Assembly: GCA_946800325.1 (NCBI GenBank)
Contig: OX326959.1
Span: forward strand, 34,605,027 to 34,669,026
Direction: 5' to 3'
Origin: Luzula sylvatica
Taxonomy: Eukaryota > Streptophyta > Magnoliopsida > Poales > Juncaceae
Length of the DNA stretch: 64,000 nucleotides
Below the pieces are notes generated by a model. It was not told where the DNA came from, did not search any database, and saw only the letters and a list, made by a program, of their open reading frames with translations. Made by a program: the position numbers and the translations under genes. This document shows, one piece after another, positions 51,272-63,916 of the stretch; position 1 is the first letter of the stretch, and each line of letters opens with the position of its first letter.

Positions 51272-53477
51272 CGTGATTGAAGACTAACACATACAAATTT
51301 CTATTTTCCAAATTTTTTTGCAAAAAATCACAAACTGAAGTCTAACACCTTCAAAAATATCAATTATCTTTTTTTCTAAAAAACACCAAAATAGTTCTCT
51401 AAAATGAGCAAAATACTTCATTTTTCATGTTTTTCTAGAAAAACTCCGTGATTGAAGACAAACACATACAAATTTATATTTTTCCTATTTTTTGCATAAA
51501 ATCAAAAACTGAAGTCTAACACCTTCAAAAATATCAATTATCATTTTTTCTAAAAAAGACCAAACTAGTTGTCTAAAATGAGCAAAATACTTCATTTTTC
51601 ATAATTTTCTCAAAAAATTCCGTGATTGAAGACTAACACATACAAATTTCTATTTTTCCTACTTTTTCCATAAAATCAAAAACTGAAGTCTAACACCTTC
51701 AAAAATATCAATTATAATTTTTTCTAAAAAAGACCAAAATAGTTCTCTAAAATGAGCAAAATACTTCAGTTTTCATGTTTTTCTCAAAAAACTCCGGGAT
51801 TTAAGACTAACACATACAAATTTCTATTTTTCCAATTTTTTGCATAAAATCAAAAACTGAAGTCTAACACCTTCAAAAATATCAATTATCATTTTTTCTA
51901 AAAAAGACCAAAATATTTCTATAAAATGATCAAAATACTTCATTATTCATGTATTTCTCAAAAAGTTCCTTGATTGAAGACTAACACATACAAATTTCTA
52001 TTTTCTCAATTTTTTGCAAAAAATCAAAAACTGAAGTCTAACACCTTCAAAAATATCAATTATAATTTTTTCTAAAAAAGACCAAAATAGTTCTCAAAAA
52101 TGAGCAAAATACTTCATTTTTCATGTTTTTCTCAAAAAACTTCGGGATTGAAGACTAACACATACAAATTTCTATTTTTCCTACTTTTTCCATAAAATCA
52201 AAAACGGAAGTCTAACACCTTCAAAAATATCAATTATCATTTTTTCTAAAAAAGACCAAAATAGTTCTCTAAAATGAGCAAAATACTTCAGTTTTCATGT
52301 TTTTCTCAAAAAACTTCGTGATTGAAGACTAACACATACAAATTTCTATTTTTCCAATTTTTTGCAAAAAATCAAAAACTGAAGTTTAACACCTTCAAAA
52401 ATATCAATTATCAATTGTTCTAAAAAAGACCAAAATAGTTCTCTAAAATGAGCAAAATACTTCAGTTTTCATGTTTTTCTCGAAAAACTCCGTGATTGAA
52501 GACTAACACATACAAATTTCTATTTTTCCAATTTTTTGCATAAAATCAAAAACTGAAGTCTAACACCTTCAAAAATATCAATTATCATTTTTTCTAAAAA
52601 AGACCAAAATAGTTCTCTAAAATGATCAAAATACTTCATTATTCATGTTTTTCTCAAAAAATTCCGTGATTGAAGACTACCACATACAAATTTCTATTTT
52701 CCCAATTTTTTGCACAAAATCAAAAACTGAAGTCTAACACCTTCAAAAATATCAATTATCATTTTTTCTAAAAGAGTCCAAAAAAGTTTTCTAAAATGAG
52801 CAAAATACTTCAGTTTTCATGTTTTTCTCAAAAAACTCCGGGATTGAAGACTAACACATACAAATTTCTATTTTTCCAATTTTTTGCATAAAATCAAAAA
52901 CTGAAGTCTAACACCTTCAAAAATATCAATTATCATTTTTTCTAAAAAAGACCAAAATAGTTCTCTAAAATGATCAAAATACTTCATTATTCATGTTTTT
53001 CTCAAAAAATTCCGTGATTGAAGACTAACACATACAAATTTCTATTTTCCCAATTTTTTACACAAAATCAAAAACTGAAGTCCACCTTCAAAAATATCAA
53101 TTATCATTTTTTCTAAAAGAGTCCAAAATAGTTCTCTAAAATGAGCAAAATACTTCATTTTTCATGTTTTTCTCAAAAAACTTCGTGATTGAAGACTAAC
53201 ACATACAAATTTCTATTTTTCCTATTTTTTTGCAAAAAATCAAAAACTGAAGTCTAACACCTTCAAAAATATCAATTATCAATTGTTCTAAAAAAGACCA
53301 AAATAGTTCTCTAAAATGAGCAAAATACTTCATTTTTCATGTTTTTCTCAAAAAATTCCGGGATTGAAGACTAACACATACAAATTTCTATTTTTACTAT
53401 TTTTTGCATAAAATCCAAAACTGAAGTCTAACACCTTCAAAAATATCAATTATCATTTTTTCTAAAAAAGACCAAAA
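51272..53477 (+). repeat. Mixed monomers between local duplications
   Basis: Full monomers in register, with types shared with the HOR-C region to the right (cttttctagaaa, gaagacaaacac, catgtatttctc with gttccttgattg at 51964, ctccgggatttaag). From about 52.8 kb comes the third instance of the tccacc/cttcgtga/caattgttc/tttactattt variant block. No gene, RNA or foreign element is seen. Confidence 0.7.
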
Positions 53478-53825
53478 TAGTTCTCTAAAATGAGCAAAAT
53501 ACTTCATTTTTCATGTTTTTCTCAAAAAACTCCGGGATTGAAGACTAACATATACAAATTTCTATTTTTCCAATTTTTTGCATAAAATCAAAAACTGAAG
53601 TCTTACACCTTCAAAAATATCAATTATCATTTTTTCTAAAAAAGACCAAAATAGTTCTCTAAAATGATCAAAATACTTCATTATTCATGTTTTTCTCAAA
53701 AAATTCCGTGATTGAAGACTAACACATACAAATTTCTATTTTCCCAATTTTTTGTAAAAAATCAAAAATTGAAGTCTAACACCTTCAAAAATATCAATTA
53801 TCATTTTTTCTAAAAAAGTGCAAAA
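53478..53825 (+). repeat. 348-bp dimer duplication, copy 1
   Basis: A monomer with aacatatac and gtcttacacc is followed by one with atgatc, tttttgtaaaaaatc, aaaattgaag and aaaaaagtgc. Both types recur exactly 348 bp downstream. Confidence 0.88.
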
Positions 53826-54173
53826 TAGTTCTCTAAAATGAGCAAAATACTTCGTTTTTCATGTTTTTCTCAAAAAACTCCGGGATTGAAGACTAACATA
53901 TACAAATTTCTATTTTTCCAATTTTTTCCATAAAATCAAAAACTGAAGTCTTACACCTTCAAAAATATCAATTATCATTTTTTCTAAAAAAGACCAAAAT
54001 AGTTCTCTAAAATGATCAAAATACTTCATTATTCATGTTTTTCTCAAAAAATTCCGTGATTGAAGACTAACACATACAAATTTCTATTTTCCCAATTTTT
54101 TGTAAAAAATCAAAAATTGAAGTCTAACACCTTCAAAAATATCAATTATCATTTTTTCTAAAAAAGTGCAAAA
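53826..54173 (+). repeat. 348-bp dimer duplication, copy 2
   Basis: Same two monomers; tgtaaaaaatc lies at 53753 and 54101. The first monomer has cttcgtttttcatg and attttttccataa, so it is a hybrid of the types expected at this place and the next. Confidence 0.85.
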
Positions 54174-55046
54174 TAGTTCTCTAAAATGAGCAAAATACTT
54201 CGTTTTTCATGTTTTTCTCAAAAAACTCCGGGATTGAAGACTAACACATACAAATTTCTATTTTTCCTATTTTTTTGCATAAAATCCAAAACTGAAGTCT
54301 AACACATTCAAAAATATCAATTATCATTTTTTCTAAAAAAGACCAAAATAGTTCTCTAAAATGAGCAAAATACTTCAGTTTTCATGTTTTTCTCAAAAAA
54401 CTCCGGGATTGAAGACTAACACATACAAATTTCTATTTTTCAAATTTTTTGCATAAAATCAAAAACTGAAGTCTAACACTTTCAAAAATATCAATTATCA
54501 TTTTTTCTAAAAAAGACCAAAATAGTTCTCTAAAATGATCAAAATACTTCATTATTCATGTTTTTCTCAAAAACTTCCGCGATTGAAGACTAACACATAC
54601 AAATTTATATTTTCCCAATTTTTTGCACAAAATCAAAAACTGAAGTCTAACACCTTCAAAAATATCAATTATCATTTTTTTTAAAAAAGACCAAAATAGT
54701 TCTCTAAAATGAGCAAAATACTTCATTTTTCATGTTTGTCTCAAAAAATTCCGGGATTGAAGACTAACACATACAAATTTGTATTTTTCCTATTTTTTGC
54801 ATAAAATCAAAAACTGAAGTCTAACACTTTCAAAAATATCAATTATCATTTTTTTCTAAAAAAGACCAAAATAGTTCTCTAAAATGAGCAAAGTACTTCA
54901 TTTTTCATGTTTTTCTCAAAAAACTCCGGATTTGAAGACTAATACATACAAATTTCTATTTTTCCAATTTTTTGCATAAAATCAAAAACTGATGTCTAAC
55001 ACCTTCAAAAATATCAATTATCATTTTTTTCTAAAAAGGACCAAAA
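54174..55046 (+). repeat. Five monomers leading into HOR-C
   Basis: In register, and recapitulating the ttcaaatttttt, atgatc with aaaacttccgcg, tgtttgtctc with ttgtattttt, and tccggatttg with ctaatacatac types of the 46.7-51.2 kb region. It ends with the aaaaaggacc monomer end that also marks the HOR-C copy junctions. Confidence 0.7.
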
Positions 55047-57307
55047 TAGTTCTCTAAAATGAGCAAAATACTTCAATATTCATGTTTTTCTCAAAAAACT
55101 CCGTGATTGAAGACTAACACATACAAATTTCTATTTTCCCAATTTTTTGCACAAAATCAAAAACTGAAGTCTAACACCTTCAAAAATATCAATTATCATT
55201 TTTTCTAAAAAAGACCAAAATAGTTCTCTAAAATGAGCAAAATACTTCATTTTTCATGTTTTTCTAGAAAAACTCCGTGATTGAAGACAAACACATACAA
55301 ATTTATATTTTTCCTATTTTTTGCATAAAATCAAAAACTGAAGTCTAACACCTTCAAAAATATCAATTATCATTTTTTCTAAAAAAGACCAAACTAGTTC
55401 TCTAAAATGAGCAAAATACTTCATTTTTCATAATTTTCTCAAAAAATTCCGTGATTGAAGACAAACACATACAAATTTATATTTTTCCTATTTTTTGCAT
55501 AAAATCACAAACTGAAGTCTAACACCTTCAAAAATATCAATTATCTTTTTTTCTAAAAAACACCAAAATAGTTCTCTAAAATGAGAAAAATACTTCATTT
55601 TTCATGTTTTTCTAGAAAAACTCCGTGATTGAAGACAAACACATACAAATTTATATTTTTCCTATTTTTTGCATAAAATCAAAAACTGAAGTCTAACACC
55701 TTCAAAAATATCAATTATCATTTTTTCTAAAAAAGACCAAACTAGTTCTCTAAAATGAGCAAAATACTTCATTTTTCATAATTTTCTCAAAAAATTCCGT
55801 GATTGAAGACAAACACATACAAATTTATATTTTTCCTATTTTTTGCATAAAATCAAAAACTGAAGTCTAACACCTTCAAAAATATCAATTATAATTTTTT
55901 CTAAAAAAGACCAAAATAGTTCTCTAAAATGAGCAAAATACTTCAGTTTTCATGTTTTTCTCAAAAAACTCCGGGATTTAAGACTAACACATACAAATTT
56001 CTATTTTTCCAATTTTTTGCATAAAATCAAAAACTGAAGTCTAACACCTTCAAAAATATCAATTATCATTTTTTCTAAAAAAGACCAAAATATTTCTCTA
56101 AAATGATCAAAATACTTCATTATTCATGTATTTCTCAAAAAGTTCCTTGATTGAAGACTAACACATACAAATTTCTATTTTCTCAATTTTTTGCAAAAAA
56201 TCAAAAACTGAAGTCTAACACCTTCAAAAATATCAATTATAATTTTTTCTAAAAAAGACCAAAATAGTTCTCAAAAATGAGCAAAATACTTCATTTTTCA
56301 TGTTTTTCTCAAAAAACTTCGGGATTGAAGACTAACACATACAAATTTCTATTTTTCCTACTTTTTCCATAAAATCAAAAACTGAAGTCTAACACCTTCA
56401 AAAATATCAATTATCATTTTTTCTAAAAAAGACCAAAATAGTTCTCTAAAATGAGCAAAATACTTCAGTTTTCATGTTTTTCTCAAAAAATTCCGTGATT
56501 GAAGACTACCACATACAAATTTCTATTTTCCCAATTTTTTGCACAAAATCAAAAACTGAAGTCTAACACCTTCAAAAATATCAATTATCATTTTTTCTAA
56601 AAGAGTCCAAAATAGTTTTCTAAAATGAGCAAAATACTTCAGTTTTCATGTTTTTCTCAAAAAACTCCGGGATTGAAGACTAACACATACAAATTTCTAT
56701 TTTTCCAATTTTTTGCATAAAATCAAAAACTGAAGTCTAACACCTTCAAAAATATCAATTATCATTTGTTCTAAAAAAGACCAAAATAGTTCTCTAAAAT
56801 GAGCAAAATACTTCATTTTTCATGTTTTTCTCAAAAAATTCCGGGATTGAAGACTAACACATACAAATTTCTATTTTTCCTATTTTTAGCATAAAATAAA
56901 AAACTGAAGTCTAACACCTTCAAAAATATCAATTTTCATTTTTTCTAAAAAAGACGAAAATAGTTCTCTAAAATGAGCAAAATACTTCATTTTTCATGTT
57001 TTTCTCAAAAAACTCCGGGATTGAAGACTAACACATACAAATTTCTATTTTTCCAATTTTTTGCATAAAATCAAAAACTGAAGTCTAACACCTTCAAAAA
57101 TATCAATTATCATTTTTTCTAAAAAAGACCAAAATAGTTCTCTAAAATTATCAAAATACTTCATTATTCATGTTTTTCTCAAAAAATTCCGTTATTGAAG
57201 ACTAACACATACAAATTTCTTTTTTCCAATTTTTTGCAAAAAATCAAAAACTGATGTCTAACACCTTCAAAAATATCAATTATCATTTTTTCTAAAAAGG
57301 ACCAAAA
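55047..57307 (+). repeat. HOR-C copy 1, 2,261 bp, 13 monomers
   Basis: It follows an aaaaaggacc end and starts with the aatattcatg monomer. In order it contains tttttctagaaa with gaagacaaacac, tcataattttctc, atgagaaaaa, ctccgggatttaag, tgtatttctc with gttccttgattg (56141), tctcaaaaatg, gactaccac, tagttttctaaa, cctatttttagcat, and taaaattatc with ccgttattg (57191). 2,261 is 13 times 174 minus 1. Confidence 0.88.
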
Positions 57308-59394
57308 TAGTTCTCTAAAATGAGCAAAATACTTCAATATTCATGTTTTTCTCAAAAAACTCCGTGATTGAAGACTAACACATACAAATTTCTATTTTCC
57401 CAATTTTTTGCACAAAATCAAAAACTGAAGTCTAACACCTTCAAAAATATCAATTATCATTTTTTCTAAAAAAGACCAAAATAGTTCTCTAAAATGAGCA
57501 AAATACTTCATTTTTCATGTTTTTCTAGAAAAACTCCGTGATTGAAGACAAACACATACAAATTTATATTTTTCCTATTTTTTGCATAAAATCAAAAACT
57601 GAAGTCTAACACCTTCAAAAATATCAATTATCATTTTTTCTAAAAAAGACCAAACTAGTTCTCTAAAATGAGCAAAATACTTCAGTTTTCATGTTTTTCT
57701 CAAAAAACTCCGGGATTTAAGACTAACACATACAAATTTCTATTTTTCCAATTTTTTGCATAAAATCAAAAACTGAAGTCTAACACCTTCAAAAATATCA
57801 ATTATCATTTTTTCTAAAAAAGACCAAAATATTTCTCTAAAATGATCAAAATACTTCATTATTCATGTATTTCTCAAAAAGTTCCTTGATTGAAGACTAA
57901 CACATACAAATTTCTATTTTCTCAATTTTTTGCAAAAAATCAAAAACTGAAGTCTAACACCTTCAAAAATATCAATTATAATTTTTTCTAAAAAAGACCA
58001 AAATAGTTCTCAAAAATGAGCAAAATACTTCATTTTTCATGTTTTTCTCAAAAAACTTCGGGATTGAAGACTAACACATACAAATTTCTATTTTTCCTAC
58101 TTTTTCCATAAAATCAAAAACTGAAGTCTAACACCTTCAAAAATATCAATTATCATTTTTTCTAAAAAAGACCAAAATAGTTCTCTAAAATGAGCAAAAT
58201 ACTTCAGTTTTCATGTTTTTCTCAAAAAATTCCGTGATTGAAGACTACCACATACAAATTTCTATTTTCCCAATTTTTTGCACAAAATCAAAAACTGAAG
58301 TCTAACACCTTCAAAAATATCAATTATCATTTTTTCTAAAAGAGTCCAAAATAGTTTTCTAAAATGAGCAAAATACTTCAGTTTTCATGTTTTTCTCAAA
58401 AAACTCCGGGATTGAAGACTAACACATACAAATTTCTATTTTTCCAATTTTTTGCATAAAATCAAAAACTGAAGTCTAACACCTTCAAAAATATCAATTA
58501 TCATTTGTTCTAAAAAAGACCAAAATAGTTCTCTAAAATGAGCAAAATACTTCATTTTTCATGTTTTTCTCAAAAAATTCCGGGATTGAAGACTAACACA
58601 TACAAATTTCTATTTTTCCTATTTTTAGCATAAAATAAAAAACTGAAGTCTAACAGCTTCAAAAATATCAATTTTCATTTTTTCTAAAAAAGACGAAAAT
58701 AGTTCTCTAAAATGAGCAAAATACTTCATTTTTCATGTTTTTCTCAAAAAACTCCGGGATTGAAGACTAACACATACAAATTTCTATTTTTCCAATTTTT
58801 TGCATAAAATCAAAAACTGAAGTCTAACACCTTCAAAAATATCAATTATCATTTTTTCTAAAAAAGACCAAAATAGTTCTCTAAAATTATCAAAATACTT
58901 CATTATTCATGTTTTTCTCAAAAAACTCCGTGATTGAAGACTAACACATACAAATTTCTATTTTCCCAATTTTTTGCACAAAATCAAAAACTGAAGTCTA
59001 ACACCTTCAAAAATATCAATTATCATTTTTTCTAAAAAAGACCAAAATATTTCTCTAAAATGATCAAAATACTTCATTATTCATGTATTTCTCAAAAAGT
59101 TCCTTGATTGAAGACTAACACATACAAATTTCTATTTTTCCAATTTTTTGCATAAAATCAAAAACTGAAGTCTAACACCTTCAAAAATATCAATTATCAT
59201 TTTTTCTAAAGAAGACCAAAATAGTTCTCTAAAATGATCAAAATACTTCATTATTCATGTTTTTCTCAAAAAATTCCGTTATTGAAGACTAACACATACA
59301 AATTTCTTTTTTCCAATTTTTTGCAAAAAATCAAAAACTGATGTCTAACACCTTCAAAAATATCAATTATCATTTTTTCTAAAAAGGACCAAAA
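57308..59394 (+). repeat. HOR-C copy 2, 2,087 bp, rearranged
   Basis: It starts with the same aatattcatg monomer. It jumps early to the ctccgggatttaag monomer, losing the repeated tcataattttctc pair, so gttccttgattg lies at 57880. It shows a second gttccttgattg monomer at 59098, seven monomers later, and then ends like copy 1 (ccgttattg at 59278). The net length is 12 times 174 minus 1. The order fits two unequal exchanges rather than one simple deletion. Confidence 0.83.
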
Positions 59395-61655
59395 TAGTTC
59401 TCTAAAATGAGCAAAATACTTCAATATTCATGTTTTTCTCAAAAAACTCCGTGATTGAAGACTAACACATACAAATTTCTATTTTCCCAATTTTTTGCAC
59501 AAAATCAAAAACTGAAGTCTAACACCTTCAAAAATATCAATTATCATTTTTTCTAAAAAAGACCAAAATAGTTCTCTAAAATGAGCAAAATACTTCATTT
59601 TTCATGTTTTTCTAGAAAAACTCCGTGATTGAAGACAAACACATACAAATTTATATTTTTCCTATTTTTTGCATAAAATCAAAAACTGAAGTCTAACACC
59701 TTCAAAAATATCAATTATCATTTTTTCTAAAAAAGACCAAACTAGTTCTCTAAAATGAGCAAAATACTTCATTTTTCATAATTTTCTCAAAAAATTCCGT
59801 GATTGAAGACAAACACATACAAATTTATATTTTTCCTATTTTTTGCATAAAATCACAAACTGAAGTCTAACACCTTCAAAAATATCAATTATCTTTTTTT
59901 CTAAAAAACACCAAAATAGTTCTCTAAAATGAGAAAAATACTTCATTTTTCATGTTTTTCTAGAAAAACTCCGTGATTGAAGACAAACACATACAAATTT
60001 ATATTTTTCCTATTTTTTGCATAAAATCAAAAACTGAAGTCTAACACCTTCAAAAATATCAATTATCATTTTTTCTAAAAAAGACCAAACTAGTTCTCTA
60101 AAATGAGCAAAATACTTCATTTTTCATAATTTTCTCAAAAAATTCCGTGATTGAAGACAAACACATACAAATTTATATTTTTCCTATTTTTTGCATAAAA
60201 TAAAAAACTGAAGTCTAACACCTTCAAAAATATCAATTATAATTTTTTCTAAAAAAGACCAAAATAGTTCTCTAAAATGAGCAAAATACTTAAGTTTTCA
60301 TGTTTTTCTCAAAAAACTCCGGGATTTAAGACTATCACATACAAATTTCTATTTTTCCAATTTTTTGCATAAAATCAAAAACTGAAGTCTAACACCTTCA
60401 AAAATATCAATTATCATTTTTTCTAAAAAAGACCAAAATATTTCTCTAAAATGATCAAAATACTTCATTATTCATGTATTTCTCAAAAAGTTCCTTGATT
60501 GAAGACTAACACATACAAATTTCTATTTTCTCAATTTTTTGCAAAAAATCAAAAACTGAAGTCTAACACCTTCAAAAATATCAATTATAATTTTTTCTAA
60601 AAAAGACCAAAATAGTTCTCAAAAATGAGCAAAATACTTCATTTTTCATGTTTTTCTCAAAAAACTTCGGGATTGAAGACTAACACATACAAATTTCTAT
60701 TTTTCCTACTTTTTCCATAAAATCAAAAACTGAAGTCTAACACCTTCAAAAATATCAATTATCATTTTTTCTAAAAAAGACCAAAATAGTTCTCTAAAAT
60801 GAGCAAAATACTTCAGTTTTCATGTTTTTCTCAAAAAATTCCGTGATTGAAGACTACCACATACAAATTTCTATTTTCCCAATTTTTTGCACAAAATCAA
60901 AAACTGAAGTCTAACACCTTCAAAAATATCAATTATCATTTTTTCTAAAAGAGTCCAAAATAGTTTTCTAAAATGAGCAAAATAATTCAGTTTTCATGTT
61001 TTTCTCAAAAAACTCCGGGATTGAAGACTAACACATACAAATTTCTATTTTTCCAATTTTTTGCATAAAATCAAAAACTGAAGTCTAACACCTTCAAAAA
61101 TATCAATTATCATTTGTTCTAAAAAAGACCAAAATAGTTCTCTAAAATGAGCAAAATACTTCATTTTTCATGTTTTTCTCAAAAAATTCCGGGATTGAAG
61201 ACTAACACATACAAATTTCTATTTTTCCTATTTTTAGCATAAAATCAAAAACTGAAGTCTAACACCTTCAAAAATATCAATTTTCATTTTTTCTAAAAAA
61301 GACGAAAATAGTTCTCTAAAATGAGCAAAATACTTCATTTTTCATGTTTTTCTCAAAAAACTCCGGGATTGAAGACTAACACATACAAATTTCTATTTTT
61401 CCAATTTTTTGCATAAAATCAAAAACTGAAGTCTAACACCTTCAAAAATATCAATTATCATTTTTTCTAAAAAAGACCAAAATAGTTCTCTAAAATGATC
61501 AAAATACTTCATTATTCATGTTTTTCTCAAAAAATTCCGTTATTGAAGACTAACACATACAAATTTCTTTTTTCCAATTTTTTGCAAAAAATCAAAAACT
61601 GAAGTCTAACACCTTCCAAAATATCAATTATCATTTTTTCTAAAAAATAGCAAAA
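59395..61655 (+). repeat. HOR-C copy 3, 2,261 bp
   Basis: It repeats copy 1 at a constant shift of 4,348 bp: tcataattttctc 55431 and 59779, gttccttgattg 56141 and 60489, ccgttattg 57191 and 61539. Private changes include acttaagttttc near 60291 and gactatcac near 60331. After ccgttattg the end differs, with caccttccaaaat and aaaaaatagc. Confidence 0.88.
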
Positions 61656-63916
61656 TAGTTCTCTAAAATGAGCAAAATACTTCATTTTTCATGTTATTCT
61701 CAAAAAATTCCGTGATTGAAGACTAACACATACAAATTTCTATTTTTCCAATATTTTGCAAAAAATCAAAAACTGAAGTCTAACACCTTCAAAAATATCA
61801 ATTATCATTTTTTCTAAAAGAGTCCAAAATAATTCTCTAAAATGAGAAAAATACTTCATTTTTCATGTTTTTCTCAAAAAACTTCGTGATTGAAGACTAA
61901 CACATACAAATTTCTATTTTTCCTATTTTTTGCAAAAAATCAAAAACTGAAGTCTAACACCTTCAAAAATATCAATTATCATTTTTTCTAAAAAAGACCA
62001 AAATAGTTGTCTAAAATGACCAAAATACTTCATTTTTCATGATTTTCCCAAAAAAATCCGTGATTGAAGACTAACACATTCAAATTTCTATTTTTCCAAT
62101 TTTTGGCAAAAAATCAAAAACCGAAGTCTAACACCTTCAAAAATATCCATTATCATTTTTTCTAAAAAAGACCAAAAGTGTTTTCTGAAATGAGCAAAAT
62201 ACTTCATTTTTCATGTTTTTCTCAAAAAACTTCGTGATTGAAGACTAACCCATACAAATTTCTATCTTTCCTTTTTTTTTGCAAAAAATCAAAAACTGAA
62301 GTCTAACACCTTCAAAAATATCAATTATCATTTTTTCTAAAAAAGGCCAAAATAGTTCTCTAAAATGAGCAAAATACTTCATTTTTCATGTTTTCTCAAA
62401 AAACTATGTGATTGGAGACTAACACATTCAAATTTCTATTTTTCCTTTTTTTTTGCAAAAAATCAAAAACTGATGTCTAACACCTTGAAAAATATCAATT
62501 ATCGTTTTTTCGAAAAAAGACCAAAATAGTTCTCTAAGCTGAGCAAAATACTTCATTTTTCATGTTTTTGCCAAAACATTCCGTGATTGAAGACTATAAC
62601 ATTCAAATTTCTATTTTTCCAATTTTTGGCAAAAAATCAAAAACCGAACTCTAACACCTTCAAAAATATCAATTATCTGTTTTTGTAAAAAAGACCAAAA
62701 TAGTTCTCTAAAATGAGCAAAATACTTCATTTTTCATGTTTTTCTCGAAAAACTTGGTGATTGAAGACTAACACATTCAAATTTCTATTTTTCCAATTTT
62801 TGGCAAAAATCAAAAACCGAAGTCTAACACCTTCAGAAATATCAATTATCATTTTTTGTAAAAAAGACCAAAATAGTTCTCTAAAATGAGCAAAATACTT
62901 CATTTTCCATGTTTTCTCAAAAAACTATGTGATTGGAGACTAACACATTCAAATTTCTATTTTTCCTTTTTTTTTGCAAAAAATCAAAAACTGAAGCCTA
63001 ACACCTTCAAAAATATCAATTATCATTTTTTCTAAAAAAGACCAAAATAGTTCTCTGAAATGAGCAAAATACTTCATTTTTCATGTTTTTCTCAAAAAAC
63101 TTCGTGATTGAAGACTAACCCATAGAAATTTCTATTTTTCCTTTTTTTTGCAAAAAATCAAAAACTGAAGTCTAACACCTTAAAAAATATCAATTATCAT
63201 TTTTTCTAAAAAAGGCCAAAATAATTCTCTAAAATGAGCAAAATACTTCATTTTTAATGTTTTTCTCAAAAAATTCCGTGATTGAAGACTAACACATACA
63301 AATTTCTATTTTTCCAATTTTTTGCAAAAAATCAAAAACTGAAGTCTAACACCTTCAAAAATATCAATTATCATTTGTTCTAAAAAAGACCAAAATAGTT
63401 CTCTAAAATGAGCAAAATACTTCATTTTTCATGTTTTTCTCAAAAAATTCCGGGATTGAAGACTAACACATACAAATTTCTATTTTTCCTATTTTCAGCA
63501 TAAAATCAAAAACTGAAGTCTAACACCTTCAAAAATATCAATTTTCATTTTTTCTAAAAAAGACGAAAATAGTTCTCTAAAATGAGCAAAATACTTCATT
63601 TTTCATGTTTTTCTCAAAAAACTCCGGGATTGAAGACTAACACATACAAATTTCTATTTTTCCAATTTTTTGCATAAAATAAAAAACTGAAGTCTAACAC
63701 CTTCAAAAATATCAATTATCATTTTTTCTAAAAAAGACCAAAATAGTTCTCTAAAATGATCAAAATACTTCATTATTCATGTTTTTCTCAAAAAATTCCG
63801 TTATTGAAGACTAACACATACAAATTTCTTTTTTCCAATTTTTTGCAAAAAATCAAAAACTGAAGTCTAACACCTTCCAAAATATCAATTATCATTTTTT
63901 CTAAAAAATACCAAAA
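61656..63916 (+). repeat. 2,261-bp unit containing a degenerate island
   Basis: Its end (from about 63,340) matches the end of HOR-C copy 3 at a 2,261-bp shift (catttgttct 61111 and 63372; ccgttattg 61539 and 63800). Its start resembles the gttattctc and atgagaaaaa monomers that follow truncated units in HOR-B. However, the truncated unit itself is absent. The middle is the degenerate stretch annotated separately. Confidence 0.8.
62010..63270 (+). repeat. Most degenerate monomers of the window
   Basis: Seven or so monomers still in register but with many shared and private changes: acacattcaaat for acacatacaaat, aatttttggcaaaaa, aaccgaag or aaccgaact, aaaaggcc, cctttttttttgc, ctatgtgattggagac, and aacccatac. 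A three-monomer repetition is visible (ctatgtgattgg at 62404 and 62925, 521 bp apart). They look like an older layer of the array. No insertion or gene accounts for them. Confidence 0.8.

Noticed and set aside
62010..63270. Degenerate island as an inserted foreign sequence
   Set aside because: Every unit still aligns to the monomer over its full length and stays in register, so it is diverged satellite rather than an insertion.
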